Source: Chitinivorax sp. B (GTDB lineage Bacteria; Pseudomonadota; Gammaproteobacteria; Burkholderiales; SCOH01). From it: a DNA stretch of 64,000 nucleotides. Every line of letters starts with the position of its first letter. Positions within the stretch are counted from its first letter, which is position 1. Both the position numbers and the translations under genes were made by a program. The stretch spans positions 44,110 to 108,109 of the forward strand of contig NZ_SCOH01000016.1 in NCBI RefSeq assembly GCF_005503445.1, given 5' to 3'. This document shows, piece by piece, positions 42,994 through 52,643 of this stretch. The notes under the pieces are model-generated. The model searched no databases and was not told the origin of the DNA. It saw only the letters and a program-made list of their open reading frames with translations.

Positions 42994-43874
42994 GCCTTTA
43001 TCTCCTGTTGGCTGGCCTGCCCGGCGTTCTGAATCAGGTTGTAGAACACGAAGCACAGCAACAGGATGATCAGGAAATAGATCAGTGAGAATGCTGCTGC
43101 GGGTCCCAGATCAAACTGGCCAACTGCCTTTTGTGCCAGATATTGCGACAGGAAGGTGGTGGCATTACCAGGGCCGCCACCAGTCAGTACGAACGGTTCG
43201 GTGTAGATCATGAAGCTATCCATGAAGCGCAGTAGGAGGGCGATCAGCAGTACACCACGCATTTTTGGCAGTTGAATGAAGCGAAACACGGCCAAGCGGG
43301 AGGCACCATCAATCTTGGCTGCCTGGTAATACGCTTCCGGGATGGCACGCAAGCCTGCGTAACAGAGCAGGGCGACCAGCGGTGTCCAGTGCCACACATC
43401 CATTACCAGTACAGTCAGCCAAGCATCAATGGCGTTACCTGTATAGTTGTAGTCAATACCCACTTTGGTCAGTAATACACCAGCCAAACCGATATCGGTC
43501 CGTCCAAAAATTTGCCAGATGGTGCCAACTACATTCCAGGGGATCAACAGGGGCATGGCCAGTAATACGAGGCTGAGCGAAGCACGCCAGCCTGTGGCGG
43601 GTAATGCCAGGGCCAACATGATACCGAGCGGAATCTCGATCATCAGAACGGCGCTGGAGAAGATGATCTGGCGATACAATGCGCCATGTAATTCGCTGTC
43701 TCGCAATACTGCCTTGAACCATTCGGTACCAACGAACACGCGCTGATCGGGGCCCAGAATATCCTGTACTGAGTAGTTCACTACGGTCATCAATGGGATG
43801 AGGGCAGAAAATGCCACAGATAAGATTACCGGTAGGACTAGGAACCAGGCTTTCTGATTGAGGGTTTTGTTCAT
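42990..43874 (-). CDS. glpP: Glycerol ABC transporter permease GlpP
   Basis: A 294-residue MalF-type permease with six spans. The EAA motif is IPEAYYQAAKIDGASRLAVFRFIQLPKMRG. LPVILSVAFSALIPLMTVVNYSVQDILGPD at the N-terminus is typical of GlpP. It follows glpT by 9 bases and ends on the ATGA overlap with glpQ. Confidence 0.9.
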   Translation of the reverse strand: MNKTLNQKAWFLVLPVILSVAFSALIPLMTVVNYSVQDILGPDQRVFVGTEWFKAVLRDSELHGALYRQIIFSSAVLMIEIPLGIMLALALPATGWRASLSLVLLAMPLLIPWNVVGTIWQIFGRTDIGLAGVLLTKVGIDYNYTGNAIDAWLTVLVMDVWHWTPLVALLCYAGLRAIPEAYYQAAKIDGASRLAVFRFIQLPKMRGVLLIALLLRFMDSFMIYTEPFVLTGGGPGNATTFLSQYLAQKAVGQFDLGPAAAFSLIYFLIILLLCFVFYNLIQNAGQASQQEIKA

Positions 43875-43883
43875 GTTGGCTCC

Positions 43884-44957
43884 TTATTCAACCCGTTGCC
43901 CATCGGCATAGAACATGATGCGTTCTGGTTCAAATGCCAACCGTACTTGGCTACCATCAAGTAATTCATGTTCGCCCAACTTCGCCCGTACAGTCTGATC
44001 ACCAATTTTGGCGGTTAAGAGCTTGTAAGTGCCAAGATCTTCCAGCTTCACGATGCGAGCGCTGACGGTGCTACGATCGCCATTCCTGGCACGGCGGACA
44101 AATTCCGGACGAATGCCAAGTGTCAATTTGTTACCTGCTTTACGCAGTTGTTGTATGCGCTCAGGGGGGATAGGTAGTTGTTGGTCGGCAAGTTGAATGC
44201 TGTTTTCCAATACTTCGCAGGGCAACAGATTCATGCCTGGGCTCCCGATAAAGTGGCCGACGAAGGTGTGTTCCGGAGTCTCGAAAAGAGCCTGTGGGGG
44301 CCCGCTTTGTACGACACGACCCTCATACATGACGACCACCTGGTCTGCAAAGGTCAGGGCCTCGATCTGGTCATGGGTGACATAGATCAGTGACAATTTC
44401 AGCTGCTGGTGAATGCGTTTGAGCTGACGACGCAACAACCATTTCACATGTGGATCAATGACCGTCAGGGGTTCATCGAAGAGGACTGCAGCCACATCTT
44501 TGCGCACTAGACCGCGACCAAGTGAAATCCGCTGCTTGTCCTCTGCGGATAAACCACTGGCGCGGCGCTTCAGCTCCGAGGATAGATCCAGGATCTCGGC
44601 GATCTCCTGTACACGGCTGCGTACCTCGCTTTCAGCTACTTTGCGGTTGCGCAAAGGAAAGGCAAGGTTGTCAAACACTGTCATCGTGTCGTAGATGACC
44701 GGGAACTGAAAGACCTGTGCAATATTGCGTTTTTCGGTGGGGAGTTGGGTGACATCTTTGCCGTCAAACAGTACTTTGCCGTCACTGGGAATCAGTAAAC
44801 CAGAAATGATATTCAGCAGCGTGGTCTTGCCGCAGCCGGATGGCCCAAGCAAAGCGTAAGCGCCACCATCATCCCACACCATGCTTTGTGGTTGCAGCGA
44901 AAAGGGCAGGTGGCTGGCGTAGCGGTGCCCAAGGTTGACAAGTTCAATTTTAGCCAT
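43884..44957 (-). CDS. glpT: Glycerol ABC transporter ATP-binding protein GlpT
   Basis: One of two different ATPases of the glycerol importer. 357 residues with Walker A GPSGCGKTTLL, a signature in the degenerate form ASGLSAEDKQRISLGR in place of LSGGQ, Walker B VLFDEPL and the C-terminal TOBE-like domain (LGIRPEFVRRA). The loss of LSGGQ suggests that it depends on GlpS for one of the two composite ATP sites. It starts 8 bases after the glpS stop. Confidence 0.9.
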   Translation of the reverse strand: MAKIELVNLGHRYASHLPFSLQPQSMVWDDGGAYALLGPSGCGKTTLLNIISGLLIPSDGKVLFDGKDVTQLPTEKRNIAQVFQFPVIYDTMTVFDNLAFPLRNRKVAESEVRSRVQEIAEILDLSSELKRRASGLSAEDKQRISLGRGLVRKDVAAVLFDEPLTVIDPHVKWLLRRQLKRIHQQLKLSLIYVTHDQIEALTFADQVVVMYEGRVVQSGPPQALFETPEHTFVGHFIGSPGMNLLPCEVLENSIQLADQQLPIPPERIQQLRKAGNKLTLGIRPEFVRRARNGDRSTVSARIVKLEDLGTYKLLTAKIGDQTVRAKLGEHELLDGSQVRLAFEPERIMFYADGQRVE

Positions 44958-44965
44958 GGGGGCTC

Positions 44966-46090
44966 CTACACTGCAGCAGAGGCGTGGTGTGCCGCCTGTA
45001 ACGCATTGCGCTCTGGCGAGGCCAATAGCTGGCCTGACGGTGTAAACGCGAATACTTCGGCGGGGTTGATATAGAGCGTGATTTTGCTGCCAGGATTGAG
45101 CAATTGCACACCAGGTAATTGGGCAACCAGGGATATTCCTGAATGGTGAGCATGCAGATAGGTATCTGAGCCGCTGATCTCTGCCAAGTCGACGTCACAC
45201 GGGATGGCACAGTCCTGGCCACTTTGCGGTGTCAATCGTACATGGCAAGGGCGAATACCTACTGTGATACCCCCTTCATTCAAGGTATTTAAATGGGAAG
45301 ACAGTGACAGGCGGGTGCTGTTACCCAAAGCCACTTCACGCTGCGTTGCATGGAGATGGGCCGCCAGCAGGTTCATTGGCGGGTCGCTGAATACTTCTGC
45401 GACACGAACAGACACCGGTGCATGGAACACATCCAGTGTTGGTCCGTGTTGCAAAAGACGACCTTCGTCCATTACTACGGTATGACCACCTAGTAAGAGC
45501 GCTTCTTGAGGCTCAGTTGTGGCATAGACCACAGTTGTTTCGCCATTGGTGAACAGGTCTTTCAATTCTGCGCGCAGTTCTTCACGCAACTTGTAATCTA
45601 GATTGACTAGGGGCTCGTCCAGTAATAGTAATGGAGCCTGTTTGACCAAAGCACGTGCCATGGCGGTACGTTGCTGCTGCCCGCCGGAAAGCTCGCCGGG
45701 TAAGCGATCCAGCAAGTGTGCAATATGTAGCTTTTCCGCCACGGCATTCACTCTGGCTTTGATCTCTGCAGCACTGATGCCACCTTGTAGTTTGAGGGGC
45801 GAGGCAATGTTTTCAAACACAGTGAATGATGGATAATTGACGAACTGCTGGTAAACCATCGCCAGATTACGCTTGCGGACTGATACACCGGTCACGTCAA
45901 TGTCACTGTCGATCACGCGGCCACTGGTGGGGCTATCAAGCCCAGCCATCAATCGCATCAGCGTGGTTTTGCCAGCCCGGGTTGGCCCGAGCAGGACATT
46001 GATCTGTCCCGGCGCAAGCTCCAGATCCAGCGGGTAGATATGGGTTTCACCCCCAACCCGTTTGCTGACGCCGTTTAACTTCAACTGCAT
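44966..46090 (-). CDS. glpS: Glycerol ABC transporter ATP-binding protein GlpS
   Basis: Second ATPase of the importer, 374 residues. Walker A GPTRAGKTTLM, intact signature ELSGGQQQRTAMARAL, Walker B LLLDEPLVNLD and the H-loop position occupied by Thr in YATTEPQEAL. The TOBE region has VGIRPCHVRL. The ATG at 46090 is preceded by GGAGG. It is the first transporter gene after glpD, with a 403-bp gap. Confidence 0.9.
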   Translation of the reverse strand: MQLKLNGVSKRVGGETHIYPLDLELAPGQINVLLGPTRAGKTTLMRLMAGLDSPTSGRVIDSDIDVTGVSVRKRNLAMVYQQFVNYPSFTVFENIASPLKLQGGISAAEIKARVNAVAEKLHIAHLLDRLPGELSGGQQQRTAMARALVKQAPLLLLDEPLVNLDYKLREELRAELKDLFTNGETTVVYATTEPQEALLLGGHTVVMDEGRLLQHGPTLDVFHAPVSVRVAEVFSDPPMNLLAAHLHATQREVALGNSTRLSLSSHLNTLNEGGITVGIRPCHVRLTPQSGQDCAIPCDVDLAEISGSDTYLHAHHSGISLVAQLPGVQLLNPGSKITLYINPAEVFAFTPSGQLLASPERNALQAAHHASAAV

Positions 46091-46493
46091 GGAACATCCT
46101 CCTTGTTCGGGGCTGGCCCCGCTTTATTCCATTTCTTGCTGACACGGTGCAGGTATGTGCAGTGCTGCAGACCGCGCCAAGGATCATTCGATCCAGGAGC
46201 CAGCACACGTGACCTAAGGTGCCGCTACAGGCGGCGAATTAATGAAGTGGTGGAAACAGAATCAAACCGTGCACGTCAGCATGCATCTTGTTATCTGCTA
46301 CTTATTGTTATGACTTGCCGGTGAATCAACAGGTCCTGAAGTTGCTTCGAGCACTATCTGGACTGGCTTTGCACGTACAGCCTCTGATGGGCGCATCCTG
46401 TGCAACATATAGACGGCTGATATTCAGCCGCCTTGGACATTATGTTTCGGCTGGCGGTGTGAACCTGACCAGCTCGCTATATAGGTGCCACCA
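46091..46493. other. Gap between glpD and glpS
   Basis: About 400 bp with no credible gene. A hairpin (CGGCTGA-TAT-TCAGCCG at 46414-46430) lies near the glpD 3' end and lacks a T-run. It may stop or trim the glpD transcript, and an own promoter for glpS is likely in the rest. Confidence 0.4.
46414..46430. repeat. Hairpin CGGCTGA-TAT-TCAGCCG
   Basis: Perfect 7-bp arms around a 3-base loop, 64 bases beyond the glpD stop. No T-run on either strand, so its role (RNA processing, weak terminator) is open. Confidence 0.45.
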
Positions 46494-48017
46494 TCAGGCT
46501 GCAAAATCTGCTTTTTGCTGCGGTAGGTCTGATGCTTGAGTAAGCCATGCATTCAGCACTGTTTCGCCATTGCCAAGGGCGCATAAGCCCAGTTTCGAGC
46601 GACGCCAAAGAATATCGGCTGCGGTCCGTGCCCATTCGGTGTTCATCAGATATCGGATTTCTGCCTCAAATAGCCCAGGTAAGATTTCAGTACCAAGATC
46701 GCTCATGTGGCGAGCATTGGCCAGTAGCTGTGCACATCGAGTGCCATAAGCCCGGGTATAACGTGCCGCCAAGCTATCTGGTAGCCACGGATGCAGGGTT
46801 TTGATCAACTGCAGAAACGCCTCGTAATCGGCCCCGGGAATGTCACCACCAGGCAGTGTTGCGCTATCCGTCCAGGCTGGCGAACCACCGCCAAGCAGCG
46901 ACTGTAGCTTATCTATGGCCTCTTCTGCCAGTTTTCGGAAGGTAGTGATTTTGCCGCCAAATACGGAGAGTACGGGCGCACCATTGGTGTCGCACTCCAG
47001 TGCATAGTCACGAGTCACACTGGATGCATTGCTGGATTCGTCATCTAACAATGGCCGCACACCGGAGTAATGCCAGACTACGTTGCCTGGGTCTACTTTG
47101 TGGTGGAAGTAGCGGCTGGCCATATCACAGAGGTAGTTGATTTCATCTTCGTCAGCTTGCACGGCATTGGGATCGCCGGTGTACTCGATATCGGTGGTCC
47201 CAATCAGGGTGAAATCCTGCTCGAACGGAATGGCGAAAATGATGCGTTTATCAGGGTTCTGAAAGATATAGGCATAGTGGTGCTCAAAAAGCTTCGGTAC
47301 CACAATATGGCTACCTTTCACTAGTCGGACACGACGGGATGCATTGACTTGTGTGACCTGTCCGAGCACTTCCGCTACCCAGGGGCCCGCTGCATTGACC
47401 AGTGCCCGAGCAGTGACCGTGCGTTGCATGCCTACATTGTCTTGAAGGGTAACGCGCCAATGGTTACCGTCCCGATGTGCCGCCGTGCAATGGGTGCGGG
47501 TATGTATTGCAGCACCGCGTTCAGCGGCATCCAGCGCGCACAGTGTGACGAGGCGCGAATCCTGTACCCAGCCATCGGAATATACAAAGCCGCGGCTGTA
47601 GCCCGATTTGAGTGGTGCCCCAGCAGGGTGCTGACGTAAGTCGATGGCACGGGAACCACGTAATATCTCACGACGGGCCAAGTGATCATAAAGAAACAGG
47701 CCCGCGCGGATCAGCATGGCCGGTCGCATGGCGCTGTTATGGGGCATGACAAACCGCAGTGGCCACATGATATGTGGTGCTGACCGTAGCAGCACTTCGC
47801 GTTCTTGCAATGCTTTGCGCACTAAGCCGAATTCATAGTACTCCAGATACCGCAGACCACCGTGGATGAGCTTGGTACTGGCAGAGGAAGTGTGTTGTGC
47901 CAGGTCGTCTTTTTCACACAATAATACCGAATACCCTCGTCCTGCTGCATCACGGGCTATACCGGTACCATTGATGCCACCACCAATCACCAGGATATCG
48001 AAATCCACTTTTTGCAC
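46494..48017 (-). CDS. glpD: Aerobic glycerol-3-phosphate dehydrogenase
   Basis: FAD enzyme at the inner membrane that oxidises glycerol 3-phosphate to dihydroxyacetone phosphate and reduces ubiquinone. The 507-residue protein has the FAD loop VIGGGINGTGIARDAAGRG, the SSASTKLIHGGLRYLEYYEF signature, the region LVKGSHIVVPKL, and FGGKITTFRKLAEEA. The start is GTG at 48017 with GGAG upstream. It heads the glp cluster. No glpK gene is in the window, so the kinase is elsewhere. Confidence 0.95.
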   Translation of the reverse strand: MQKVDFDILVIGGGINGTGIARDAAGRGYSVLLCEKDDLAQHTSSASTKLIHGGLRYLEYYEFGLVRKALQEREVLLRSAPHIMWPLRFVMPHNSAMRPAMLIRAGLFLYDHLARREILRGSRAIDLRQHPAGAPLKSGYSRGFVYSDGWVQDSRLVTLCALDAAERGAAIHTRTHCTAAHRDGNHWRVTLQDNVGMQRTVTARALVNAAGPWVAEVLGQVTQVNASRRVRLVKGSHIVVPKLFEHHYAYIFQNPDKRIIFAIPFEQDFTLIGTTDIEYTGDPNAVQADEDEINYLCDMASRYFHHKVDPGNVVWHYSGVRPLLDDESSNASSVTRDYALECDTNGAPVLSVFGGKITTFRKLAEEAIDKLQSLLGGGSPAWTDSATLPGGDIPGADYEAFLQLIKTLHPWLPDSLAARYTRAYGTRCAQLLANARHMSDLGTEILPGLFEAEIRYLMNTEWARTAADILWRRSKLGLCALGNGETVLNAWLTQASDLPQQKADFAA

Positions 48018-48372
48018 GTTTGCGTTCTCCGGTTTGGCAGGGGCTGCATGGAATTGTACATATGCCGATACACCTGCAACACGTCATGTGAACTATAGGC
48101 GAATATTTTCGTTTTTTACAACTTTTTTTCGTATTGTATTTGCTTTTGGCACAATGTGAAATCGTAATGGTTCAGTTCGATGCTTTGATGATAGGTGATT
48201 TGTCAGGGATTATACTGGGGGATGTGTTGATGGTGGTGCGACACATTAGCATGCTATGTGGCTTAATTGTTTGAAAAGTATGGATGTGGCTGCAAATTGA
48301 TACGGGCGGGGGAGCAGGGTTGGTTGGATTCGGAAATGTTCGTTTTGGCGCGACTGGTGTCGCGCCGGAGGA
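48018..48372. other. glpD promoter region
   Basis: 355 bp. Near glpD it holds a promoter and GlpR-like direct repeats; the rest, up to the next gene, shows nothing. Confidence 0.4.
48092..48135 (-). promoter_or_regulatory. glpD promoter with DeoR/GlpR-type repeats
   Basis: On the minus strand, -35 TTGTAA (48116-48121) and -10 TATAGT (48092-48097), spacer 18. Two direct copies of TTTTCGTWTT on the plus strand, at 48106-48115 and 48126-48135, are spaced 20 bp (two helical turns) and overlap the promoter. TTTCG-type repeats are known for DeoR-family regulators such as GlpR; binding is inferred. Confidence 0.5.
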
Positions 48373-49086
48373 CTATGATTTTGCGTAAAGCACGAAAACG
48401 GTAGGAATTTTGTGAAGGTTGGGTGCAGGTTTGGGCCAGTTGGCAATCGGCAACGAAATGATTTGCTCTTCGTCAGTATTCAGGTTGGCTGCAGCACATA
48501 GCAAGGTGCTGCCTTTGCATTGGTTCTGAATGGTTTCCAATAGTTGATTGTTGCGGTAGGGTGTTTCAATGAAGGCAATGGCTTCATCTTGCTGTGATGA
48601 GCGTCTTTCCAGGTCTTTCAGTGCCTTTGCACGATTGGCTGGGTTGGCCGGCAGGTAGCCATGAAAGCTGAATCGCTGGCCATTGGCACCTGATGCCATC
48701 AATGCAAGTAAAATGGATGAGGGGCCCACCAAGGGCTTCACGCGGATGCCGTGTGCGTGTGCATGACGGACCAGTAGCGCTCCCGGGTCTGCAATGGCTG
48801 GGCAGCCGGCTTCTGATAATAGGCCGGCATCATGGCCCTCCAGCAATGGCTTCAGCAGCGAGGCAACGGCATTGGTTGGTGTGTGTTCATTCAGTTCGCT
48901 CATCTGCAGCTGTTGTAGGGGGCTCTGAATCTCAATCTGCTTCAAATACTGTCGAGCAGTTTTGGGATGTTCGACAATAAAGTGTTGCAGCTTGGCAGCA
49001 ATCTGTTGCGCGTCTGTTGGCAGGAAGTAGGTAAGTGGAACATCGCCTAGGGGCGCTGGAATGAGGTAGAGCGTGCCGTAAGTCAT
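48373..49086 (-). CDS. SAM-dependent methyltransferase, RsmI/tetrapyrrole methylase family
   Basis: A 237-residue protein of the RsmI-like branch of tetrapyrrole methylases. Marks: GTLYLIPAPLGD, the long segment DAGLLSEAGCPAIADPGALLV (about 88-108), VGPSSILLALMASG, and FSFHGYLPANPANRAKALKDLE. RsmI methylates the ribose of C1402 in 16S rRNA, but this version is shorter and differs at the N-terminus, so it may be a paralogue. It follows maf by 7 bases and is co-transcribed with it. Confidence 0.8.
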   Translation of the reverse strand: MTYGTLYLIPAPLGDVPLTYFLPTDAQQIAAKLQHFIVEHPKTARQYLKQIEIQSPLQQLQMSELNEHTPTNAVASLLKPLLEGHDAGLLSEAGCPAIADPGALLVRHAHAHGIRVKPLVGPSSILLALMASGANGQRFSFHGYLPANPANRAKALKDLERRSSQQDEAIAFIETPYRNNQLLETIQNQCKGSTLLCAAANLNTDEEQIISLPIANWPKPAPNLHKIPTVFVLYAKS

Positions 49087-49093
49087 CAGTGTT

Positions 49094-49681
49094 TTACAGT
49101 ATTGGGTAGTTGACGTTATTCAGCATGTCGATAAGGCGAATTAGGGGAAGACCAATCAGGGCATTGGGGTCGTCGCCGGAAATGGCTTCAATGATGACGA
49201 TGCCAAGACCTTCTGATTTTGCACTGCCTGCACAATCATAGGGTTGTTCTTTGCGTAGGTAGGCTTCAATCAGCTCATCGCTGATGTCGCGGAAATGTAC
49301 GGAGGTGACGACATCTGCAGTTTGAAGTGAGTCGCTACGGGTGTCGAGCAATGCCAGTGCGGAATGGAATTCAACGATGCGGCCGCGCATTTTCCGCAGT
49401 TGTGCTACTGCGCGCTCATGGGTGTGTGGTTTTCCAATCTGTTCGCCATCTAAGGTTGCAACCTGGTCTGAGCCAATGATCAACGCGTTGGGGTGCAGGG
49501 TGGCCAGCGAGCGCGCTTTCCATTCCGATAGGCGCAGGGCGGTGGTGGTAGGTGCTTCATTGGGAAATGGGGTCTCATCCACATTTTGTGGGGTGGTTGC
49601 AATAAATGGGATAGCCAATCTTTCAAGTAGCTCTCGTCGATAGCGCGAGGTCGAGGCAAGTATCAATTCTGGGTGCGTCAT
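49094..49681 (-). CDS. Maf-like nucleoside triphosphate pyrophosphatase (YceF type)
   Basis: House-cleaning pyrophosphatase of the Maf family, about 195 residues. Features: [16 protein letters not shown] (residues 6-21), [28 protein letters not shown], and [11 protein letters not shown]. Lys, Arg and Gln positions fit the YceF (7-methyl-GTP) group better than the YhdE group. The ATG at 49681 is preferred; the frame upstream starts with TTG. It is divergent from yceD. Confidence 0.88.
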   Translation of the reverse strand: MTHPELILASTSRYRRELLERLAIPFIATTPQNVDETPFPNEAPTTTALRLSEWKARSLATLHPNALIIGSDQVATLDGEQIGKPHTHERAVAQLRKMRGRIVEFHSALALLDTRSDSLQTADVVTSVHFRDISDELIEAYLRKEQPYDCAGSAKSEGLGIVIIEAISGDDPNALIGLPLIRLIDMLNNVNYPIL

Positions 49682-49741
49682 GTGGCGGATTAAGGGCGAG
49701 TTGATCAATCAGCGGAAAACGCTGTGTTTGAATGGAGCGTT

Positions 49742-49768
49742 TTGACAGTGTTGCCAAATCAGTATAAC
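49742..49768 (+). promoter_or_regulatory. Promoter of yceD-rpmF-plsX-fab operon
   Basis: TTGACA (49742-49747) and TATAAC (49763-49768), spacer 15 bp. The start would be near 49775, only about five bases before the yceD ATG at 49780. Confidence 0.55.
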
Positions 49769-49779
49769 ATGCGCCGTTT

Positions 49780-50274
49780 ATGTCCGACTCTATCTTCATC
49801 GACAGCGAACAGTTTGCCCGAGATGGCCAGCATCTGACTGGTTCTGTGGCGGTTGCCGATCTTGCGCGGCTGCATGATCAATTGATCGGCACTGATGGGA
49901 ATGTTACCTATGAGCTGCTAGGCGGTACTGACCTTCGTAAGCGCGGTACGCTTACCTTGCGAGTAGTGGGTAGTGTTCAGCAATTATGTCAGCGTTGCTT
50001 ACAGGCAATGGATGTATCAATCAATACCGATGTATTGCTGACATTGTTTCCAGATGAGCAGGCGATTGAAATTGCTTCGAGTGAAGAGCCGGATATTGAA
50101 GGAATTGTGGCGAGCAAGCGTCTTGACGTCGTAGCGCTGGTTGAAGACGAGGTGCTGTTGAGCTTGCCGCTTGCGCCAAGGCATGACGTATGTCGAGCTG
50201 CTGGTGATACGAACTCGCGCTCGGATAAGCCTAATCCGTTTGCAGTATTGAAACAGTTGAAACAATCGAAATAA
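49780..50274 (+). CDS. yceD: YceD/DUF177 family protein (23S rRNA accumulation)
   Basis: A 164-residue protein always found before rpmF and linked to 23S rRNA processing. The zinc-like Cys pair CQRC is at about residues 70-73, and the C-terminal signature is [11 protein letters not shown]. No Shine-Dalgarno site precedes the ATG at 49780, and the likely transcription start is within about five bases, so the mRNA may be leaderless. It heads the rpmF-plsX-fab transcript. Confidence 0.9.
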   Translation: MSDSIFIDSEQFARDGQHLTGSVAVADLARLHDQLIGTDGNVTYELLGGTDLRKRGTLTLRVVGSVQQLCQRCLQAMDVSINTDVLLTLFPDEQAIEIASSEEPDIEGIVASKRLDVVALVEDEVLLSLPLAPRHDVCRAAGDTNSRSDKPNPFAVLKQLKQSK

Positions 50275-50306
50275 CGATTTCGGTTCTCTTTCCAGGAGTT
50301 GATGAA

Positions 50307-50486
50307 ATGGCAGTTCAACAGAATAAAAAGTCCCCTTCTAAGCGTGGTATGCACCGTGCGCATGATTTTTTGACCGCTCCTGGCTTGGCTGTTGAGCCTG
50401 TGACTGGTGAAGTACACCTGCGTCACCATATCAGCCCGAACGGTTTCTACCGTGGTAAGAAAGTTATCCGCACCAAGGGTGAATAA
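50307..50486 (+). CDS. rpmF: Large ribosomal subunit protein L32 (bL32)
   Basis: A 59-residue ribosomal protein: [20 protein letters not shown], later [15 protein letters not shown]. It lacks the four zinc Cys of the C+ form, so it is the Cys-less form. CAGGAG precedes the ATG. The position between yceD and plsX is the standard order. Confidence 0.97.
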   Translation: MAVQQNKKSPSKRGMHRAHDFLTAPGLAVEPVTGEVHLRHHISPNGFYRGKKVIRTKGE

Positions 50487-50557
50487 TCAGGGGCGATTGC
50501 CCACGCAGCACTGTTTTTTAAAGTATCCACTTCCGGCCGCTCTGCGGTCACCAAAAG

Positions 50558-51589
50558 ATGGACATCACAGTCGCAATCGATGCGATGGGCGGTGATCATG
50601 GGCCACATGTCACCGTCCCCGCTGCGCTCAAATTTCTGAGCGACAATCCCGAAGTCAATATCATTCTGGTTGGTCTGCAAGACGCCCTTGAGGTTGAGCT
50701 CAAAGCGCGCCGTGCATCCGTCAGTCCACGCTTGCGTATTCACCATGCCAGTGAGGTTGTGGCGATGGATGAATCCCCTGCTTTGGCGTTGAAGAGCAAA
50801 AAAGATTCTTCAATGCGTGTTGCCACGAATTTGGTCAAAACAGGTGAAGCGCATGCCAGTGTCAGTGCCGGTAATACTGGTGCGCTGATGGCAATTTCCC
50901 GATTTGTTCTTAAAACCTTGCCTGGCATTGAGCGTCCAGCCATAGCCAAGATTATGCCAACTATGACGGGTAGCGTCTGTATGCTGGACCTGGGTGCCAA
51001 TGTGGATTGTACGCCTGAGCAATTGGTGCAATTTGGCATCATGGGCGCCATGCTGGTGTCAGCCGTTCAGCATAAGCCCAATCCAACCGTGGGATTGTTG
51101 AATATTGGTTCTGAGGACATTAAAGGAAATGAGATTGTCAAACAAGCTGGTGAGCTGCTTAGAAAAAGTGGTTTGAATTACTATGGTAATGTGGAAGGTA
51201 ACGATATTTACCTTGGCACAACTGATGTGGTGGTAAGTGACGGATTTACTGGTAATGTTGCGTTGAAGACGTCAGAAGGGCTGGCCAAAATGGTTGGTGT
51301 TTTTCTGCGTGAAGAATTCAAGCGGAACACATACAGTAAGCTGGCTGGTATTATCGCTTTCCCGGTATTGCAATCTTTCAAGGATCGCGTAGATTCTCGT
51401 CGCTATAACGGTGCCAGCCTGCTTGGTTTGCGCGGTGTGGTTGTTAAAAGTCATGGCGGAGCAGATGAGTTTGCTTTTCGCTATGCACTTGGCCAAGCCG
51501 TGGAAGAAGTCAGGAATAAGGTACTGCATCGCATCGCAGAAAAAATCGCCGAGCAATTTCCACCATCCAAAGCAGAAACTGCAGACTAG
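50558..51589 (+). CDS. plsX: Phosphate acyltransferase PlsX
   Basis: Converts acyl-ACP to acyl phosphate at the start of phospholipid synthesis. The 343-residue protein shows [19 protein letters not shown] at the N-terminus, [29 protein letters not shown] and [16 protein letters not shown]. The ATG is at 50558. It overlaps nothing and lies 3 bases before fabH. The enzyme is membrane-associated. Confidence 0.96.
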   Translation: MDITVAIDAMGGDHGPHVTVPAALKFLSDNPEVNIILVGLQDALEVELKARRASVSPRLRIHHASEVVAMDESPALALKSKKDSSMRVATNLVKTGEAHASVSAGNTGALMAISRFVLKTLPGIERPAIAKIMPTMTGSVCMLDLGANVDCTPEQLVQFGIMGAMLVSAVQHKPNPTVGLLNIGSEDIKGNEIVKQAGELLRKSGLNYYGNVEGNDIYLGTTDVVVSDGFTGNVALKTSEGLAKMVGVFLREEFKRNTYSKLAGIIAFPVLQSFKDRVDSRRYNGASLLGLRGVVVKSHGGADEFAFRYALGQAVEEVRNKVLHRIAEKIAEQFPPSKAETAD

Positions 51590-51592
51590 ATT

Positions 51593-52549
51593 ATGTACGC
51601 TCGAATCATCGGCACCGGCAGCTATCTCCCAGAGAAAATTCTAACCAACGATGATTTGAGTAAGCTGGTTGATACCAGCGATGCCTGGATCACAGAGCGC
51701 ACAGGTATCCGCGAGCGCCGGGTCGCTGCAGAGGGTGAAAAAACCAGCGACCTGGCTTTGGCTGCCAGTCGTAAGGCAATTGAAGCGGCAGGGATCAGTC
51801 CGTCGGAAATTGATCTGATCATTGTTGCCACAACTACTCCCGATCTGATCTTTCCGAGTACTGCCTGTATTCTGCAGCAAAAACTTGGTATCCCAGGTTG
51901 TCCGGCTTTCGACGTCCAGGCAGTGTGTAGTGGGTTTCTTTATGCGCTGGCCACGGCTGATAATTTCATTCGCGCTGGGTCCAGTCGCTGTGCGCTTGTA
52001 ATTGGTGCGGAAATTTTCTCGCGTATTCTAGACTGGTCAGATCGTACAACCTGTGTGCTGTTTGGCGATGGGGCTGGAGCGGCTGTGTTGAAGCGGGATC
52101 AGGTACCCGGTGTCATTGCAACGGAGCTACATGCTGATGGTCGATATACTGACATTCTGCGTGTTCCAGGTAATGTTGCCGAGGGTGCTGTTAAGGGTAA
52201 GCCCTATCTGGAAATGGACGGACCTGCAGTGTTTAAATTCGCCGTCAAAGCGCTAGGTGATGCTGCAGAGTCAATTCTTGCAAGTCAACGGGTTGCAAAA
52301 ACCGAGGTTGACTGGATGATTCCGCATCAGGCCAACCTTCGTATCATTGAATCAACCGCCAGACGGCTGGATTTGCCAATGAGCAAGGTGGTAGTGACGT
52401 TACCTTATCACGGTAATACATCTGCTGCTTCGATACCGTTGGCGCTGGATACGGCTGTCCGCGATGGACGGGTCAAGAAGAACGATTTGTTGTTGTTAGA
52501 AGGTATTGGTGGCGGATTTGCATGGGGCTCCGCGCTTGTTCGTTGGTAA
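51593..52549 (+). CDS. fabH: Beta-ketoacyl-ACP synthase III
   Basis: Starts fatty-acid chains by condensing acetyl-CoA with malonyl-ACP. In 318 residues the triad is complete: Cys in [12 protein letters not shown] (about residue 112), His in IPHQANLRI (about 244) and Asn in YHGNTSAAS (about 274). The ATG at 51593 lies 3 bases after plsX. A 94-bp gap follows before fabD. Confidence 0.96.
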   Translation: MYARIIGTGSYLPEKILTNDDLSKLVDTSDAWITERTGIRERRVAAEGEKTSDLALAASRKAIEAAGISPSEIDLIIVATTTPDLIFPSTACILQQKLGIPGCPAFDVQAVCSGFLYALATADNFIRAGSSRCALVIGAEIFSRILDWSDRTTCVLFGDGAGAAVLKRDQVPGVIATELHADGRYTDILRVPGNVAEGAVKGKPYLEMDGPAVFKFAVKALGDAAESILASQRVAKTEVDWMIPHQANLRIIESTARRLDLPMSKVVVTLPYHGNTSAASIPLALDTAVRDGRVKKNDLLLLEGIGGGFAWGSALVRW

Positions 52550-52643
52550 CCGATTCCTTTATGCAACAATTACAAGCTATATAAAAACAAGATCAGTATT
52601 TAGCCAAAGAAAACGGTTGTAATCAGTAGATGGGAGGCGCTCG

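Noticed and set aside
49575..49600. Fifth copy of the TCCACA palindrome inside maf
   Set aside because: The spacing is 3, not 5, one arm ends TGTGGG, and it is inside a coding sequence.
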